From CAWJMD01 sp963843835 (GTDB lineage Bacteria; Actinomycetota; Actinomycetes; Actinomycetales; CAWJMD01), in the NCBI GenBank assembly GCA_963843835.1, contig CAWJMD010000003.1:248001-312000 (forward strand): a DNA stretch of 64,000 nt. Reading direction: 5' to 3'. The first letter of the stretch is position 1. The number at the start of each line of letters is the position of its first letter. Under the pieces are notes generated by a model. It searched no databases, was not told the origin of the DNA, and saw nothing but the letters and a program-made list of their open reading frames with translations. Below are positions 34,555 through 44,628 of the stretch, piece by piece. A program made the position numbers and the translations under genes.

Positions 34555-35105
34555 GAGGGCTCCTGGCCTCTCCGGGCTCCGCGCGCCGGACGCGTAGGTG
34601 GTGCGAGCTCCTTGGCGTCGGGGGCCAGGGGGTCCAGCGCCGGCGGGGGCGGCACCGTCCACATCCACTCGCGGAGACGCTCCTTCTCGTGCGTGAGGTC
34701 GCCGATGTCGGTGTGGCTGTACTCGAACTGCGGACTCCAGAACAGCGCGTCGAAGGGGCACACCTCGATGCAGATGCCGCAGTACATGCAGAGGCTGAAG
34801 TCGATGGCGAAGCGGTCGAGCACGTTGCGCTGGCGGTCGCGAGCCGCCCCCTCGACCTTGACCGTCTCCTTGTGCGAGTCGATGTAGATGCACCAGTCCG
34901 GGCACTCTCGGGCGCACAGCATGCAGACCGTGCAGTTCTCCTCCATCAGGGCGATGACGCCACGGCTGCGCGGCGGCAGCACCGGCGAGGTCTCGGGGTA
35001 CTCACCCGTGACGACGGGGCGGCCGAGCGTGCGCAGGGTCACGGCCAGGCCCCGGGCAAGGCCGCGAAGGCCCGCGGCCGCCCCCTGCCCCGGCGCGGCG
35101 CTCAC
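34551..35105 (-). CDS. nuoI: NADH-quinone oxidoreductase subunit I-like (2x[4Fe-4S])
   Basis: The 184-aa ferredoxin-like subunit has two complete CxxCxxCxxxC motifs: C58, C61, C64, C68 (CTVCMLCAREC) and C106, C109, C112, C116 (CMYCGICIEVC). These would bind clusters N6a and N6b, which pass electrons towards NuoB. The GTG at 35105 overlaps nuoH by 4 bp. In complexes without NuoEFG, this subunit is the likely entry point for electrons from ferredoxin. The C-terminal tail is long and rich in Pro and Ala. Confidence 0.95.
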   Translation of the reverse strand: MSAAPGQGAAAGLRGLARGLAVTLRTLGRPVVTGEYPETSPVLPPRSRGVIALMEENCTVCMLCARECPDWCIYIDSHKETVKVEGAARDRQRNVLDRFAIDFSLCMYCGICIEVCPFDALFWSPQFEYSHTDIGDLTHEKERLREWMWTVPPPPALDPLAPDAKELAPPTRPARGARRGQEPS

Positions 35106-36058
35106 CACACCACCACCACGACGGCCGTCAGGGCGAGCTGCGCCAGTGCGACGGGAACGAGCACCGTCCAGGCGAGCGCCTGCAGCTGGTCCTCACGCAG
35201 GCGCGGCCAGGCGACGCGGATCCAGATCACGACCACGGACACCGCCGCGACCTTCAGCAACATCCAGAGCCAGCCGAGCGCCGCGGCGAACGGGCCGGCC
35301 CACCCGCCGAGGAACAGCACGACGAACAGGGCCGACAGCACCACGATGCCGGCGTACTCGGCGAGCAGGAAGAAGGCGAAGCGCAGGCCGCCGTACTCCG
35401 TGTAGGGGCCCATCACCAGCTCGGCGTCGGCGATCGGCATGTCGAACGGCGGGCGCTGCAGCTCGGCGACGGCGGCCACGGCGAACACCATCGCCGCGGG
35501 CCCCTGCCACACGAGCCACCACGGCTGCCAGGCCTCCGCGATCGCGGAGAGGTTCAGCGTGCCGGCCGCCATGGCGACGGACGTGGCCGCGAGGACCAGG
35601 GGCAGCTCGTAGCTGAGCAGCTGTGCCGCGGTCCGCATCCCCCCGAGCAGGGAGTACTTGTTGCCGCTGGCCCACCCGCCCATCAGGGTGCCGAGCACCC
35701 CGACCGCGGACGCGGCCAGCACGAACAGCAGGCCGGCGTCGACGTCGGCGGCCACGAGGCCGGGACCGAGGGGGATCGCGGCGAGCGCCACCAGGTACGG
35801 CACGAGGGCCACACCGGGCGCGAGCCGGAAGACCGTGCGGTCGGCCGCGGCCGGCGTCACGTCCTCCTTCTGCACGAACTTCACCCCGTCGGCGACGAGC
35901 TGGGCCCACCCGTGGAAGCCACCGGCGTACATCGGGCCGAGCCGTCCCTGCATGTGGGCCATCACCTTGTGCTCGGTCTGCCCGACGACGAGGGGCAGCA
36001 CGAGGAAGGCGGCCAGCACGGCGACGGCGCGCACCACCACCTCGAGCCACTCAGGCAT
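35102..36058 (-). CDS. nuoH: NADH-quinone oxidoreductase subunit H-like
   Basis: The 318-aa membrane subunit has about eight helices and lines the quinone chamber. Conserved segments are QGRLGPMYAGGFHGWAQLVA, VKFVQKEDVTP, LLGGMRTAAQLLSYELPL, LQRPPFDMPIADAELV and TEYGGLRFAFFLLAEY. The ATG at 36058 overlaps the nuoC stop by 8 bp; an upstream GTG at 36064 is the alternative. In ordinary clusters nuoD, E, F and G would lie between C and H. Here the two genes overlap directly. Confidence 0.95.
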   Translation of the reverse strand: MPEWLEVVVRAVAVLAAFLVLPLVVGQTEHKVMAHMQGRLGPMYAGGFHGWAQLVADGVKFVQKEDVTPAAADRTVFRLAPGVALVPYLVALAAIPLGPGLVAADVDAGLLFVLAASAVGVLGTLMGGWASGNKYSLLGGMRTAAQLLSYELPLVLAATSVAMAAGTLNLSAIAEAWQPWWLVWQGPAAMVFAVAAVAELQRPPFDMPIADAELVMGPYTEYGGLRFAFFLLAEYAGIVVLSALFVVLFLGGWAGPFAAALGWLWMLLKVAAVSVVVIWIRVAWPRLREDQLQALAWTVLVPVALAQLALTAVVVVVW

Positions 36059-36632
36059 CGTCACCGCGCTCCCGCGGGCCCCACGTCGCGTCGGGCACGC
36101 CGGGCGGCAGCAGCTTGCGGCGTGCGGGGGAGGTCGCGGAGTGCTCGCCCTCCCCCGGTTCCTTCGCTCCCGGCCACGGCTTCACGGCCCGGGCGGCGAG
36201 CACGAACGACTTGCGCAGCGGCGTGCCCTCGAAGCCGTCAGGCAGGAGCAGGGGCCGCAGCCCGGCGCCGGTCCCGTCGTCGAAGCCGGTGAACTCGACC
36301 CCGAACATCTCGTGGGTCTCGCGCTCGTGCCATGCCGCACCCGCGAAGACGCTCGTCGCAGAGGGCAGGGCAGGCGCAGCGCCGACGAGGCGCGTCCGCA
36401 GGAGCACCCGACGCAGCGGGCCCAGCGCGACGAGGTGGACCACGACGTCGACGCCCGGCTCGTCGAGGTCGGGCTCGTCGACGGCACTCAGCCAGTCGAA
36501 CAACGTGTACCCGGCGTCGCGGGCCGCGACGAGGGCGTCTGCCCACCGGTCGGCGTCCACGTCGACGCACTCCGTCCCCGACGCGTCGCTGGTCCGCACC
36601 TCGAGGTCCTCGGGCCAGGCGATCCCGGTCAC
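36051..36632 (-). CDS. nuoC: NADH-quinone oxidoreductase subunit C-like
   Basis: The 193-aa protein of the 30-kDa subunit family contains LFDWLSAVDEPD, RVLLRTRL, FAGAAWHERETHEMFGVEFTGF and LRPLLLPDGFEGTPLRKSF. That includes the signature ERE..(E/D)MFG. No NuoD domain is fused to its C-terminus; it ends about 50 residues after the PLRKSF motif. The GTG overlaps the nuoB stop (GTGA). It is the only peripheral-arm subunit besides B and I in this cluster. Confidence 0.92.
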   Translation of the reverse strand: MTGIAWPEDLEVRTSDASGTECVDVDADRWADALVAARDAGYTLFDWLSAVDEPDLDEPGVDVVVHLVALGPLRRVLLRTRLVGAAPALPSATSVFAGAAWHERETHEMFGVEFTGFDDGTGAGLRPLLLPDGFEGTPLRKSFVLAARAVKPWPGAKEPGEGEHSATSPARRKLLPPGVPDATWGPRERGDDA

Positions 36633-37198
36633 CCGCGGTCCTCCGTGTAGCGCTCGCCCAGGTTCTCGGCGGCGATCTTCTGCTGAAGCGTGATGATGCC
36701 GTGCAGCAGGCCCTCGGGCCGGGGAGGGCAGCCGGGCACGTACACGTCCACCGGCACGATCTGGTCGACGCCCTTGGTGACGGAGTAGGAGTCCCAGTAC
36801 GGGCCGCCGGAGTTGGAGCAGGCCCCGAAGGAGATGACGTACTTCGGTTCGGGCATCTGGTCGTAGAGGCGGCGGATCGCCGGCGCCATCTTGTCCGTCA
36901 CCGTGCCCGACACGACCATCAGGTCGGCCTGCCTCGGCCCGGGCGCGAAGGGGATCACGCCGAGCCGGATGAAGTCGTGCTTCGACATCGAGGCAGCGAT
37001 GAACTCGATGGCGCAGCACGCGAGGCCGAAGTTGAACACCCACAGGCTGTAGCGCCGACCCCAGTTGAGCACGACCCGCAGGGGAGCCGGCGCGAGGTCC
37101 TGCCCTGCACCGACCGACATGGTCACGGGTTCAGCGGGCCGGACGGCGGGCAGTCCCAGCGGGACCGGACCCCCGGTGGCGTCACCTGTCAGCGCCAC
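36629..37198 (-). CDS. nuoB: NADH-quinone oxidoreductase subunit B-like
   Basis: NuoB holds cluster N2, the last iron-sulfur centre before quinone. The ligands C61, C62 (LACCAIEF), C127 (FGACSNSGG) and C157 (VPGCPPRPE) are all present. The GTG at 37198, with CCGGAG upstream and a 10-bp overlap with nuoA, gives 189 aa. An internal ATG at 37120 would give 163 aa but lacks a ribosome binding site. Its normal quinone-site partner NuoD is not encoded here. Confidence 0.94.
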   Translation of the reverse strand: MALTGDATGGPVPLGLPAVRPAEPVTMSVGAGQDLAPAPLRVVLNWGRRYSLWVFNFGLACCAIEFIAASMSKHDFIRLGVIPFAPGPRQADLMVVSGTVTDKMAPAIRRLYDQMPEPKYVISFGACSNSGGPYWDSYSVTKGVDQIVPVDVYVPGCPPRPEGLLHGIITLQQKIAAENLGERYTEDRG

Positions 37199-37566
37199 CG
37201 CAGCACTCCGGCTCGCCACGTGTGCAGCAGCCCGACGGCGAGGATGCCGAGGAAGACGGCCATCGTGAGCAGGGTCGGCCAGCCGTAGGGCTCCACCACG
37301 GTCGCCCAGGGGAACAGGTAGACGGCGTCGACCGCGAAGACCACGTAGAGGTAGGCGTACAGGTAGTACCGCACGTTGGCCTGCGCCCAGCCCGTGCCGA
37401 CCGGGTCGACGCCGGACTCGTAGGTGGTTGCCTTCGCAGCACTCGGCACCTTCGGCCGCAGCAGCGCACCCGCTCCGAGCCCTCCGGCGACGAGCAGGAA
37501 CCCCGCGACCAGCACCGCGCCCACGACCACGTAGGCCGAGGGGTCCGAGACCTGGGTGAGCGGCAC
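37189..37566 (-). CDS. nuoA: NADH-quinone oxidoreductase subunit A-like
   Basis: The 125-aa protein has three helices and the family motif KATTYESGVDPVGTGWAQANVRYYLYAYLYVVFAVD, with an acidic residue at the quinone-side loop (shown here in part: YESGVDP). The GTG at 37566 has TAGGCT exactly 6 nt upstream and no Shine-Dalgarno, so the ten-gene operon probably starts as a leaderless mRNA. It diverges from korA across 151 bp. Confidence 0.94.
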   Translation of the reverse strand: MPLTQVSDPSAYVVVGAVLVAGFLLVAGGLGAGALLRPKVPSAAKATTYESGVDPVGTGWAQANVRYYLYAYLYVVFAVDAVYLFPWATVVEPYGWPTLLTMAVFLGILAVGLLHTWRAGVLRWR

Positions 37567-37572
37567 GGTGGG

Positions 37573-37578
37573 AGCCTA
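37573..37578 (-). promoter_or_regulatory. -10 element for leaderless nuoA
   Basis: TAGGCT is 6 nt upstream of the nuoA GTG, in the divergent nuoA-korA region. A plus-strand TACGAT at 37660-37665 is a candidate -10 for korA. Confidence 0.5.
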
Positions 37579-37717
37579 GTGCGTGGGCAGCACCGCGGCG
37601 GGGCGGGACGCCGGGGCCTCGGATGGGGGGCTCCGGGGGTCGTCGACCCCGCGGCGACCTACGATGGAGCACGGAAGGGCGCGCCCACCCGGTGCGTCCC
37701 TACGAGTGAAGGACGCC

Positions 37718-39649
37718 ATGAGCACCGACCTCACCGGCACGACGCCGGAGCCGGAGGACCCCGACGACGTCGTGCGACGTGTCGAGCGCATCGAGCGCGT
37801 CGTGATCCGCTTCGCCGGCGACTCCGGCGACGGCATGCAGCTCACCGGGGACCGCTTCACCGCTGAGAGCGCCGTGCTGGGCAACGACCTGGCGACGCTG
37901 CCCAACTTCCCCGCCGAGATCCGTGCCCCCGCCGGGACGCTCCCGGGGGTGTCCAGCTTCCAGCTGCACTTCGCCGACCATGACGTGCTGACGCCGGGCG
38001 ACGCCCCGGACGTGCTGGTGGCGATGAACCCCGCGGCGCTCAAGGCCAACCTGGCCGACCTGCCCCGCGGCGGGGTGGTCATCGTCGACTCCGACGAGTT
38101 CAGCAAGCGCGCGCTGGCCAAGGTCGGCTACGCCGAGAACCCGCTCGAGGACGGGAGCCTCGACTCCTACCAGGTGCAGGCCCTTCCGCTGACCTCGATG
38201 ACCGTGAAGGCCCTCGAGGGTCTCGACCTGTCACGCAAGGACGCCGAGCGCAGCAAGAACATGTTCGCCCTCGGGCTGCTGTCGTGGCTCTACAACCGCG
38301 ACACGGACACGACCGAGTCCTTCCTGGCCGCGAAGTTCGCGTCCAAGCCCGTGATCCTGCAGGCGAACGTCACCGCCCTGCGCGCCGGCTGGGCCTTCGG
38401 CGAGACGACGGAGACGTTCGCCGTCCGGTACCAGGTCGACCCTGCCCCCAGCCCGCCCGGGGTCTTCCGCAACGTCACGGGCAACACCGCTCTGGCCTAC
38501 GGGCTGGTGGCCGCGGCGCACCGGTCGGGGATCCCGCTCGTGCTCGGGTCGTACCCGATCACCCCGGCCAGCGACATCCTGCACGTGCTGTCCGGCCTCA
38601 AGGCGCACGGCGTGACGACCCTGCAGGCCGAGGACGAGATCGCGAGCATCGGCATCGCCCTCGGCGCCGCCTACGGGGGTGCCCTCGGCGTGACGACCAC
38701 GTCGGGTCCGGGGCTCGCGCTCAAGGCCGAGACGATCGGGCTGGCCGTGTCGCTCGAGCTGCCGCTGGTCGTCGTCGACGTGCAGCGCGGTGGCCCCTCG
38801 ACGGGCATGCCCACCAAGACGGAGCAGGCCGACCTGCTGCAGGCCGTCTACGGGCGCAACGGCGAGGCTCCGGTGCCGGTGGTGGCACCGAAGTCGCCGG
38901 TCGACTGCTTCGACGCCGCCGTCGAGGCGGTACGGATCGCGACGACCTACCGCACCCCCGTGCTACTGCTCTCCGACGGCTACCTGGCCAACGGCTCCGA
39001 GCCGTGGCAGGTGCCGTCCGTGAGGGACCTCCCCCAGATGCGCGTCGACTTCGCCACCGAGCCGAACGCGGTCGACGACGACGGCGAACCGGTCTTCCTG
39101 CCCTACCGCCGCGACGCCGACACGCTCGCGCGCCCCTGGGCCGTCCCCGGCACCGCAGGCCTCGAGCACCGCATCGGCGGGATCGAGAAGGCCGACCAGA
39201 CCGGCGACATCAGCTACGACCCCGACAACCACGAGCTGATGACGAGGCTGCGCGACGAGAAGGTGTCGGGGATCACGGTCCCCGACATGGAGGTCGACGA
39301 CCCCACCCGCGACGAGGAGGACCCCGACGAGCGGGCGAAGCTGCTGGTCCTCGGCTGGGGATCGACGTACGGGCCGATCGCGGCCGCCGTACGGGCGGCC
39401 CGCCTGATGGGGCACCAGGTCGCCCGGACCCACGTGCGGCACCTGAACCCGTTCCCCGCGAACCTGGGCGAGGTACTGCGCTCCTACGACCGCGTGCTGG
39501 TGCCGGAGATGAACCTCGGGCAGCTGGCGTTCATGCTGCGCGGGAGGTACCTCGTCGACGTGCGCGGCTACACACGCGTACGGGGCGTGCCCTTCAGCGC
39601 ATCGGAGCTCGTCGAGCAGATCGAGCTGCACGCCAAGGAGATCGCATGA
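37718..39649 (+). CDS. korA: 2-oxoacid:ferredoxin oxidoreductase, fused gamma-alpha subunit
   Basis: KorA and KorB oxidatively decarboxylate a 2-oxoacid, most likely 2-oxoglutarate, to acyl-CoA and reduce ferredoxin. The 643-aa protein joins an N-terminal gamma domain (VVIRFAGDSGDGMQLTGDRF, residues 28-47) to the alpha pyrimidine-binding domain (LGSYPITPASDILH, AEDEIASIGIALGAAYGG, TTTSGPGLALKAE, GGPSTGMPTKTEQ). The C-terminal part has LGWGSTYGP. This is the layout of mycobacterial KorA. AAGGACGCC precedes the ATG. It is coupled to korB (ATGA). Confidence 0.93.
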   Translation: MSTDLTGTTPEPEDPDDVVRRVERIERVVIRFAGDSGDGMQLTGDRFTAESAVLGNDLATLPNFPAEIRAPAGTLPGVSSFQLHFADHDVLTPGDAPDVLVAMNPAALKANLADLPRGGVVIVDSDEFSKRALAKVGYAENPLEDGSLDSYQVQALPLTSMTVKALEGLDLSRKDAERSKNMFALGLLSWLYNRDTDTTESFLAAKFASKPVILQANVTALRAGWAFGETTETFAVRYQVDPAPSPPGVFRNVTGNTALAYGLVAAAHRSGIPLVLGSYPITPASDILHVLSGLKAHGVTTLQAEDEIASIGIALGAAYGGALGVTTTSGPGLALKAETIGLAVSLELPLVVVDVQRGGPSTGMPTKTEQADLLQAVYGRNGEAPVPVVAPKSPVDCFDAAVEAVRIATTYRTPVLLLSDGYLANGSEPWQVPSVRDLPQMRVDFATEPNAVDDDGEPVFLPYRRDADTLARPWAVPGTAGLEHRIGGIEKADQTGDISYDPDNHELMTRLRDEKVSGITVPDMEVDDPTRDEEDPDERAKLLVLGWGSTYGPIAAAVRAARLMGHQVARTHVRHLNPFPANLGEVLRSYDRVLVPEMNLGQLAFMLRGRYLVDVRGYTRVRGVPFSASELVEQIELHAKEIA

Positions 39650-40755
39650 GCGACATCGGTTCTCGGACAGATCAAGTCAGCCTGGGGATGCCAGGACAGC
39701 GCACCGGTCTCGAGGGCGTGCCCGCGCTGGCCGAGGGTGAGGTGCTGACCAAGAAGGACTTCACGTCCGACTCGGAGGTGCGCTGGTGCCCGGGCTGCGG
39801 TGACTACGCCATCCTCGCCGCGGTGCAGGCCTTCATGCCCGAGCTGGGCATCCGCCGCGAGAACGTCGTGTGCATCTCGGGCATCGGGTGCTCGTCCCGG
39901 TTCCCCTACTACCTCGACACGTTCGGTCTGCACTCGATCCACGGCCGGGCGCCGGCGATCGCCACCGGGCTGGCGGTCTCGCGGCCGGACCTCAACGTGT
40001 GGGTGATCACGGGTGACGGTGACGCCCTCTCCATCGGCGGCAACCACCTGATCCACGCCCTGCGGCGCAACGTGAACCTGACGATCCTGCTGTTCAACAA
40101 CCGGATCTACGGGCTGACCAAGGGCCAGTACTCACCCACGTCCGAGATCGGCAAGGTCACCAAGTCGACCCCGTCCGGCTCCATCGACGGGCCGTTCAAC
40201 CCGATCTCGCTCGCGCTCGGCGCCGAGGCCAGCTTCGTCGCGCGCACCCTCGACTCCGACCGCAAGCACCTCCAGAAGGTGCTGCGGGCGGCCGTGGCGC
40301 ACCGCGGTTCGGCGCTCGTCGAGATCTACCAGAACTGCCCGATCTTCAACGACGGCGCCTTCGACGTCCTGAAGGACCGTGCTCAGGCGCAGGCCCGGCT
40401 CGTGCACCTGACCGACGGTGAGCCGGTCGAGTTCGGGGTCGATGACGCGCGCCAGGTCGTCGTCCGCGCGCCCGGCGGGGGCGTCGAGGCGGTGCCCGCC
40501 GACGAGGTCGGGGACCGGGAGGTCGTCGTCCACGACTCGGGCGCGCCCGACCCGAGCCAGGCATTCGCGCTCTCACGGCTCGACACCCCGGCGATGGCAG
40601 CCGTCCCGGTCGGGATCTTCCGCTCCGTGCAACGGCCCACGTACGACGACCTCGCCCGCTCGCAGGTCACCCGCCGACCCGGCTCGCCCGACGCCGTCAC
40701 CGACGACGACATCGACGCGCTGCTGCTGGGCCGCGACACCTGGACCGTCGCCTGA
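39646..40755 (+). CDS. korB: 2-oxoacid:ferredoxin oxidoreductase beta subunit
   Basis: The 369-aa TPP- and cluster-binding subunit has CPGCGDYA (C48, C51), a third Cys in GIGCSSRFPYY (C82) and the TPP/Mg motif GDGDALSIGGNHL (about 123-135) with NNRIYGLTKGQYSPTS. It lacks separate ferredoxin-domain motifs, as usual for KorB. Electrons would leave to ferredoxin, which might feed the adjacent partial complex I or sulfite reductase. The ATG overlaps the korA stop by 4 bp. Confidence 0.94.
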   Translation: MSDIGSRTDQVSLGMPGQRTGLEGVPALAEGEVLTKKDFTSDSEVRWCPGCGDYAILAAVQAFMPELGIRRENVVCISGIGCSSRFPYYLDTFGLHSIHGRAPAIATGLAVSRPDLNVWVITGDGDALSIGGNHLIHALRRNVNLTILLFNNRIYGLTKGQYSPTSEIGKVTKSTPSGSIDGPFNPISLALGAEASFVARTLDSDRKHLQKVLRAAVAHRGSALVEIYQNCPIFNDGAFDVLKDRAQAQARLVHLTDGEPVEFGVDDARQVVVRAPGGGVEAVPADEVGDREVVVHDSGAPDPSQAFALSRLDTPAMAAVPVGIFRSVQRPTYDDLARSQVTRRPGSPDAVTDDDIDALLLGRDTWTVA

Positions 40756-40804
40756 CCCCATCCCCTCCTCGCTCGCCCTGACGGGTGGACGTCAAGAGTC
40801 TCCA

Positions 40805-40821
40805 CGTCAAGAATCTTGACG
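40805..40821 (+). promoter_or_regulatory. MarR-type palindromic operator
   Basis: CGTCAAGA-A-TCTTGACG is a perfect 17-bp palindrome placed 6-22 bp upstream of the -10 TAGACT of the MarR gene. A partial copy (CGTCAAGAGTC) begins at 40790. Autoregulation by the adjacent MarR protein is the simplest reading. Confidence 0.65.
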
Positions 40822-40826
40822 CGGCC

Positions 40827-40832
40827 TAGACT
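40827..40832 (+). promoter_or_regulatory. -10 element for leaderless marR-family gene
   Basis: TAGACT is 6 nt upstream of the GTG at 40839 and directly follows the palindrome. Confidence 0.5.
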
Positions 40833-40838
40833 GGACGG

Positions 40839-41330
40839 GTGCAGAACGACGAGGTCGACCGGATCGTCGCGGCCTGGCGCCGCGAACGGCCCGACCTGGA
40901 CGTCTCGCCGCTGGAGGTGCTGTCGCGGGTGAGCCGCTTGGCGCGTCACCTCGACCGGGCCCGCCGCGACGCGTTCACCGCCCACGACCTCGAACCCTGG
41001 GCCTTCGACGTGCTGGCCGCGCTGCGCCGGGCGGGCACGCCGTACCAGCTCTCCCCCGGCCAGCTCGTCACGCAGACCCTGGTCACCAGCGGCACGATGA
41101 CGAACCGGATCGACCGCCTCGCCGCGCAGGGCCTGGTGCACCGGCTGCCCGACCCCGCGGACCGGCGGGGGGTGCTCGTGCGGCTCAGCGACGCCGGACG
41201 GCTGAAGGTCGACGCGGCCATGGCCGACCTGGTCGAGCGCGAGCACCAGCTGCTGGGACGGCTCCGGCCGGACGACCACGAGCACCTCGTGAGCACGCTG
41301 CGGAGCCTCGTGGCCCCGTTCGACGCCTGA
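40839..41330 (+). CDS. MarR-family transcriptional regulator
   Basis: The 163-aa winged-helix repressor-type protein has helix-turn-helix YQLSPGQLVTQTLVTSGTMTNRIDRL and the wing DPADRRGVLVRLSDAG, as in MarR. The GTG start has a TAGACT -10 at a 6-nt distance, and the promoter carries a 17-bp palindrome, so it is probably self-regulating. Its ligand and other targets are unknown. It follows korB by 83 bp on the same strand and converges on the ABC-F gene, so control of korAB is possible but unproven. Confidence 0.92.
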   Translation: MQNDEVDRIVAAWRRERPDLDVSPLEVLSRVSRLARHLDRARRDAFTAHDLEPWAFDVLAALRRAGTPYQLSPGQLVTQTLVTSGTMTNRIDRLAAQGLVHRLPDPADRRGVLVRLSDAGRLKVDAAMADLVEREHQLLGRLRPDDHEHLVSTLRSLVAPFDA

Positions 41331-41354
41331 GCGCTCACCGGTCGCGGCGGCGGG

Positions 41355-43184
<1,830 letters not shown>

Positions 43185-43233
43185 GGCGCACCCATGGTCC
43201 CAGCCGGAGCGCCCACCACCGACCGCAGGGCGG

Positions 43234-44628
43234 TCAGGAGGAAGCCACGACCCCCAGCGTCGGCCCGTCGAGGCCGGGGAAGACCTCGGCGAGCGTCGTC
43301 GCCCCGCACCGCCTGGTGAGGATCTCGCCCAGAACGGACCGGTAGTCGTTGCGTCCCGGCAGGTCACCCTGGACGAGCTGACTGGCCGCCAGGCCCGACC
43401 ACGCCCCGTGGACGGTTCGGCCGACGACCCCTCCACCCAGGAGGACCATCAGGTTGCCGTGGCCGTGATCGGTTCCGCCGGAACCGTTCTCGGCGACCCG
43501 CCGCCCGAACTCCGACAGCGTCACGAGGTTCGTGGTCGCCAGCGCGGGCCCGAGGTCGGCGGCGAACGCAGCCAGCGCGCCGGAGAGCTCCGCCAGCTTG
43601 CCGTGCATCCAGCCGCTGCCGACGCGCCCTGCGCCCACGTGCATGTCCCAGTCGCCCCAGTCGACGGTCGCGACCTGCAGGCCGACCCCGGCCTTGATCA
43701 GCCGTGCGACGTCGCGGAGCGACTGCGCCAGGTCGGTGAGCTTTCCGTTCGACCGGGTCGGGTAGGTCGCGCCGAAGGCCGGCGGCGTGGTGTCGGCCTG
43801 GACCCCACGCAGGGTCTCCAGCGCGCCGAGGGCAGTCGTCACCGGCTGCCTCAGCATCGGTGACGACCCGTCGTACATGGCGGCGAGCGCACGGGTCCAG
43901 CGCTGCTGCTCCTCGGCCGTGCCGGCACCGGAGAGCCCGGTCCCGTCGATGCGCCGCAACGCCATCTCGGGGGTCGGCCCCGCGAGGCCGGGGGACACGT
44001 TGTAGGAGCCCACCTGGGTGGCCTGGAAGGGCGATCCCGCGGGGCGCGCGGCGATCGTCCGGTCGAGCCAACCGGTGCGCAGCCCCGTCCCGGGCGCGGC
44101 GCGCTCCATCTCGGCCATCGCGTCGAAGTGCGAGCGCGTGGGGGCGGCCTGGCCGACGTCGTGGACGAAGCCGAGGTGCCCCGCGTCCCACCAGGGCTTC
44201 AGCGGCGCCATCGCCGGGTGCATGCCGAAGACCGGCCCCAGGGCGATCGCCTCGCTGGTGGGCAGCCCGATGGTCGGACGCAGCGCGGCGTACTGGGGGT
44301 CGCCGACAGGCGCCACCGCCCCCATCCCGTCGAAGCCGCCGCGCAGCGACAGCACCACGAGCGTGTTGCCGGTCCACCCGGGCTCGGCGAACGCGTAGCG
44401 CGTGAACGCGTCAGGGCCGGCAACGGTGAGGGTGGCTCCCAGCGCGGACGCGAGCACCCCGGCCCGCAGCACGCTGCGCCTGCTGATCGCGTCGGCACGC
44501 TGCTGCTCCTCGGGCGAGCCCTCCTCCAGCCGCTCGGACGGGCACCCGCACGCGGGTGGTCCGGCGAGCGCACGACCGAGGTCGTCGAGGTCGGGCGCGG
44601 TGGCTCGGGACGTCATGGCGGACCTCAT
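43234..44628 (-). CDS. Exported DUF1501 protein
   Basis: The 464-aa protein has a twin-arginine signal (SRRSVLRAGVLASALGATLT) after a 55-residue cytosolic lead. It then shows the DUF1501 pattern: LVVLSLRGGFDGMGAVAPVGDP, LGFVHDVGQAAPTRSHFDAM, DWGDWDMHVGAG, LSEFGRRVAENGSGGTDHGHGN and GDLPGRNDYRSVLGEIL. The His, Asp and metal-type residues resemble sulfatase/alkaline phosphatase-like folds, but no activity is established. It is coupled by ATGA to the DUF1800 gene, its usual partner. Confidence 0.88.
   Translation of the reverse strand: MRSAMTSRATAPDLDDLGRALAGPPACGCPSERLEEGSPEEQQRADAISRRSVLRAGVLASALGATLTVAGPDAFTRYAFAEPGWTGNTLVVLSLRGGFDGMGAVAPVGDPQYAALRPTIGLPTSEAIALGPVFGMHPAMAPLKPWWDAGHLGFVHDVGQAAPTRSHFDAMAEMERAAPGTGLRTGWLDRTIAARPAGSPFQATQVGSYNVSPGLAGPTPEMALRRIDGTGLSGAGTAEEQQRWTRALAAMYDGSSPMLRQPVTTALGALETLRGVQADTTPPAFGATYPTRSNGKLTDLAQSLRDVARLIKAGVGLQVATVDWGDWDMHVGAGRVGSGWMHGKLAELSGALAAFAADLGPALATTNLVTLSEFGRRVAENGSGGTDHGHGNLMVLLGGGVVGRTVHGAWSGLAASQLVQGDLPGRNDYRSVLGEILTRRCGATTLAEVFPGLDGPTLGVVASS

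Noticed and set aside
36051..36064. Possible hidden nuoD between nuoC and nuoH.
   Set aside because: The two genes overlap here, and NuoC ends about 50 residues after its PLRKSF motif with no NuoD-like sequence, so NuoD is absent rather than missed.
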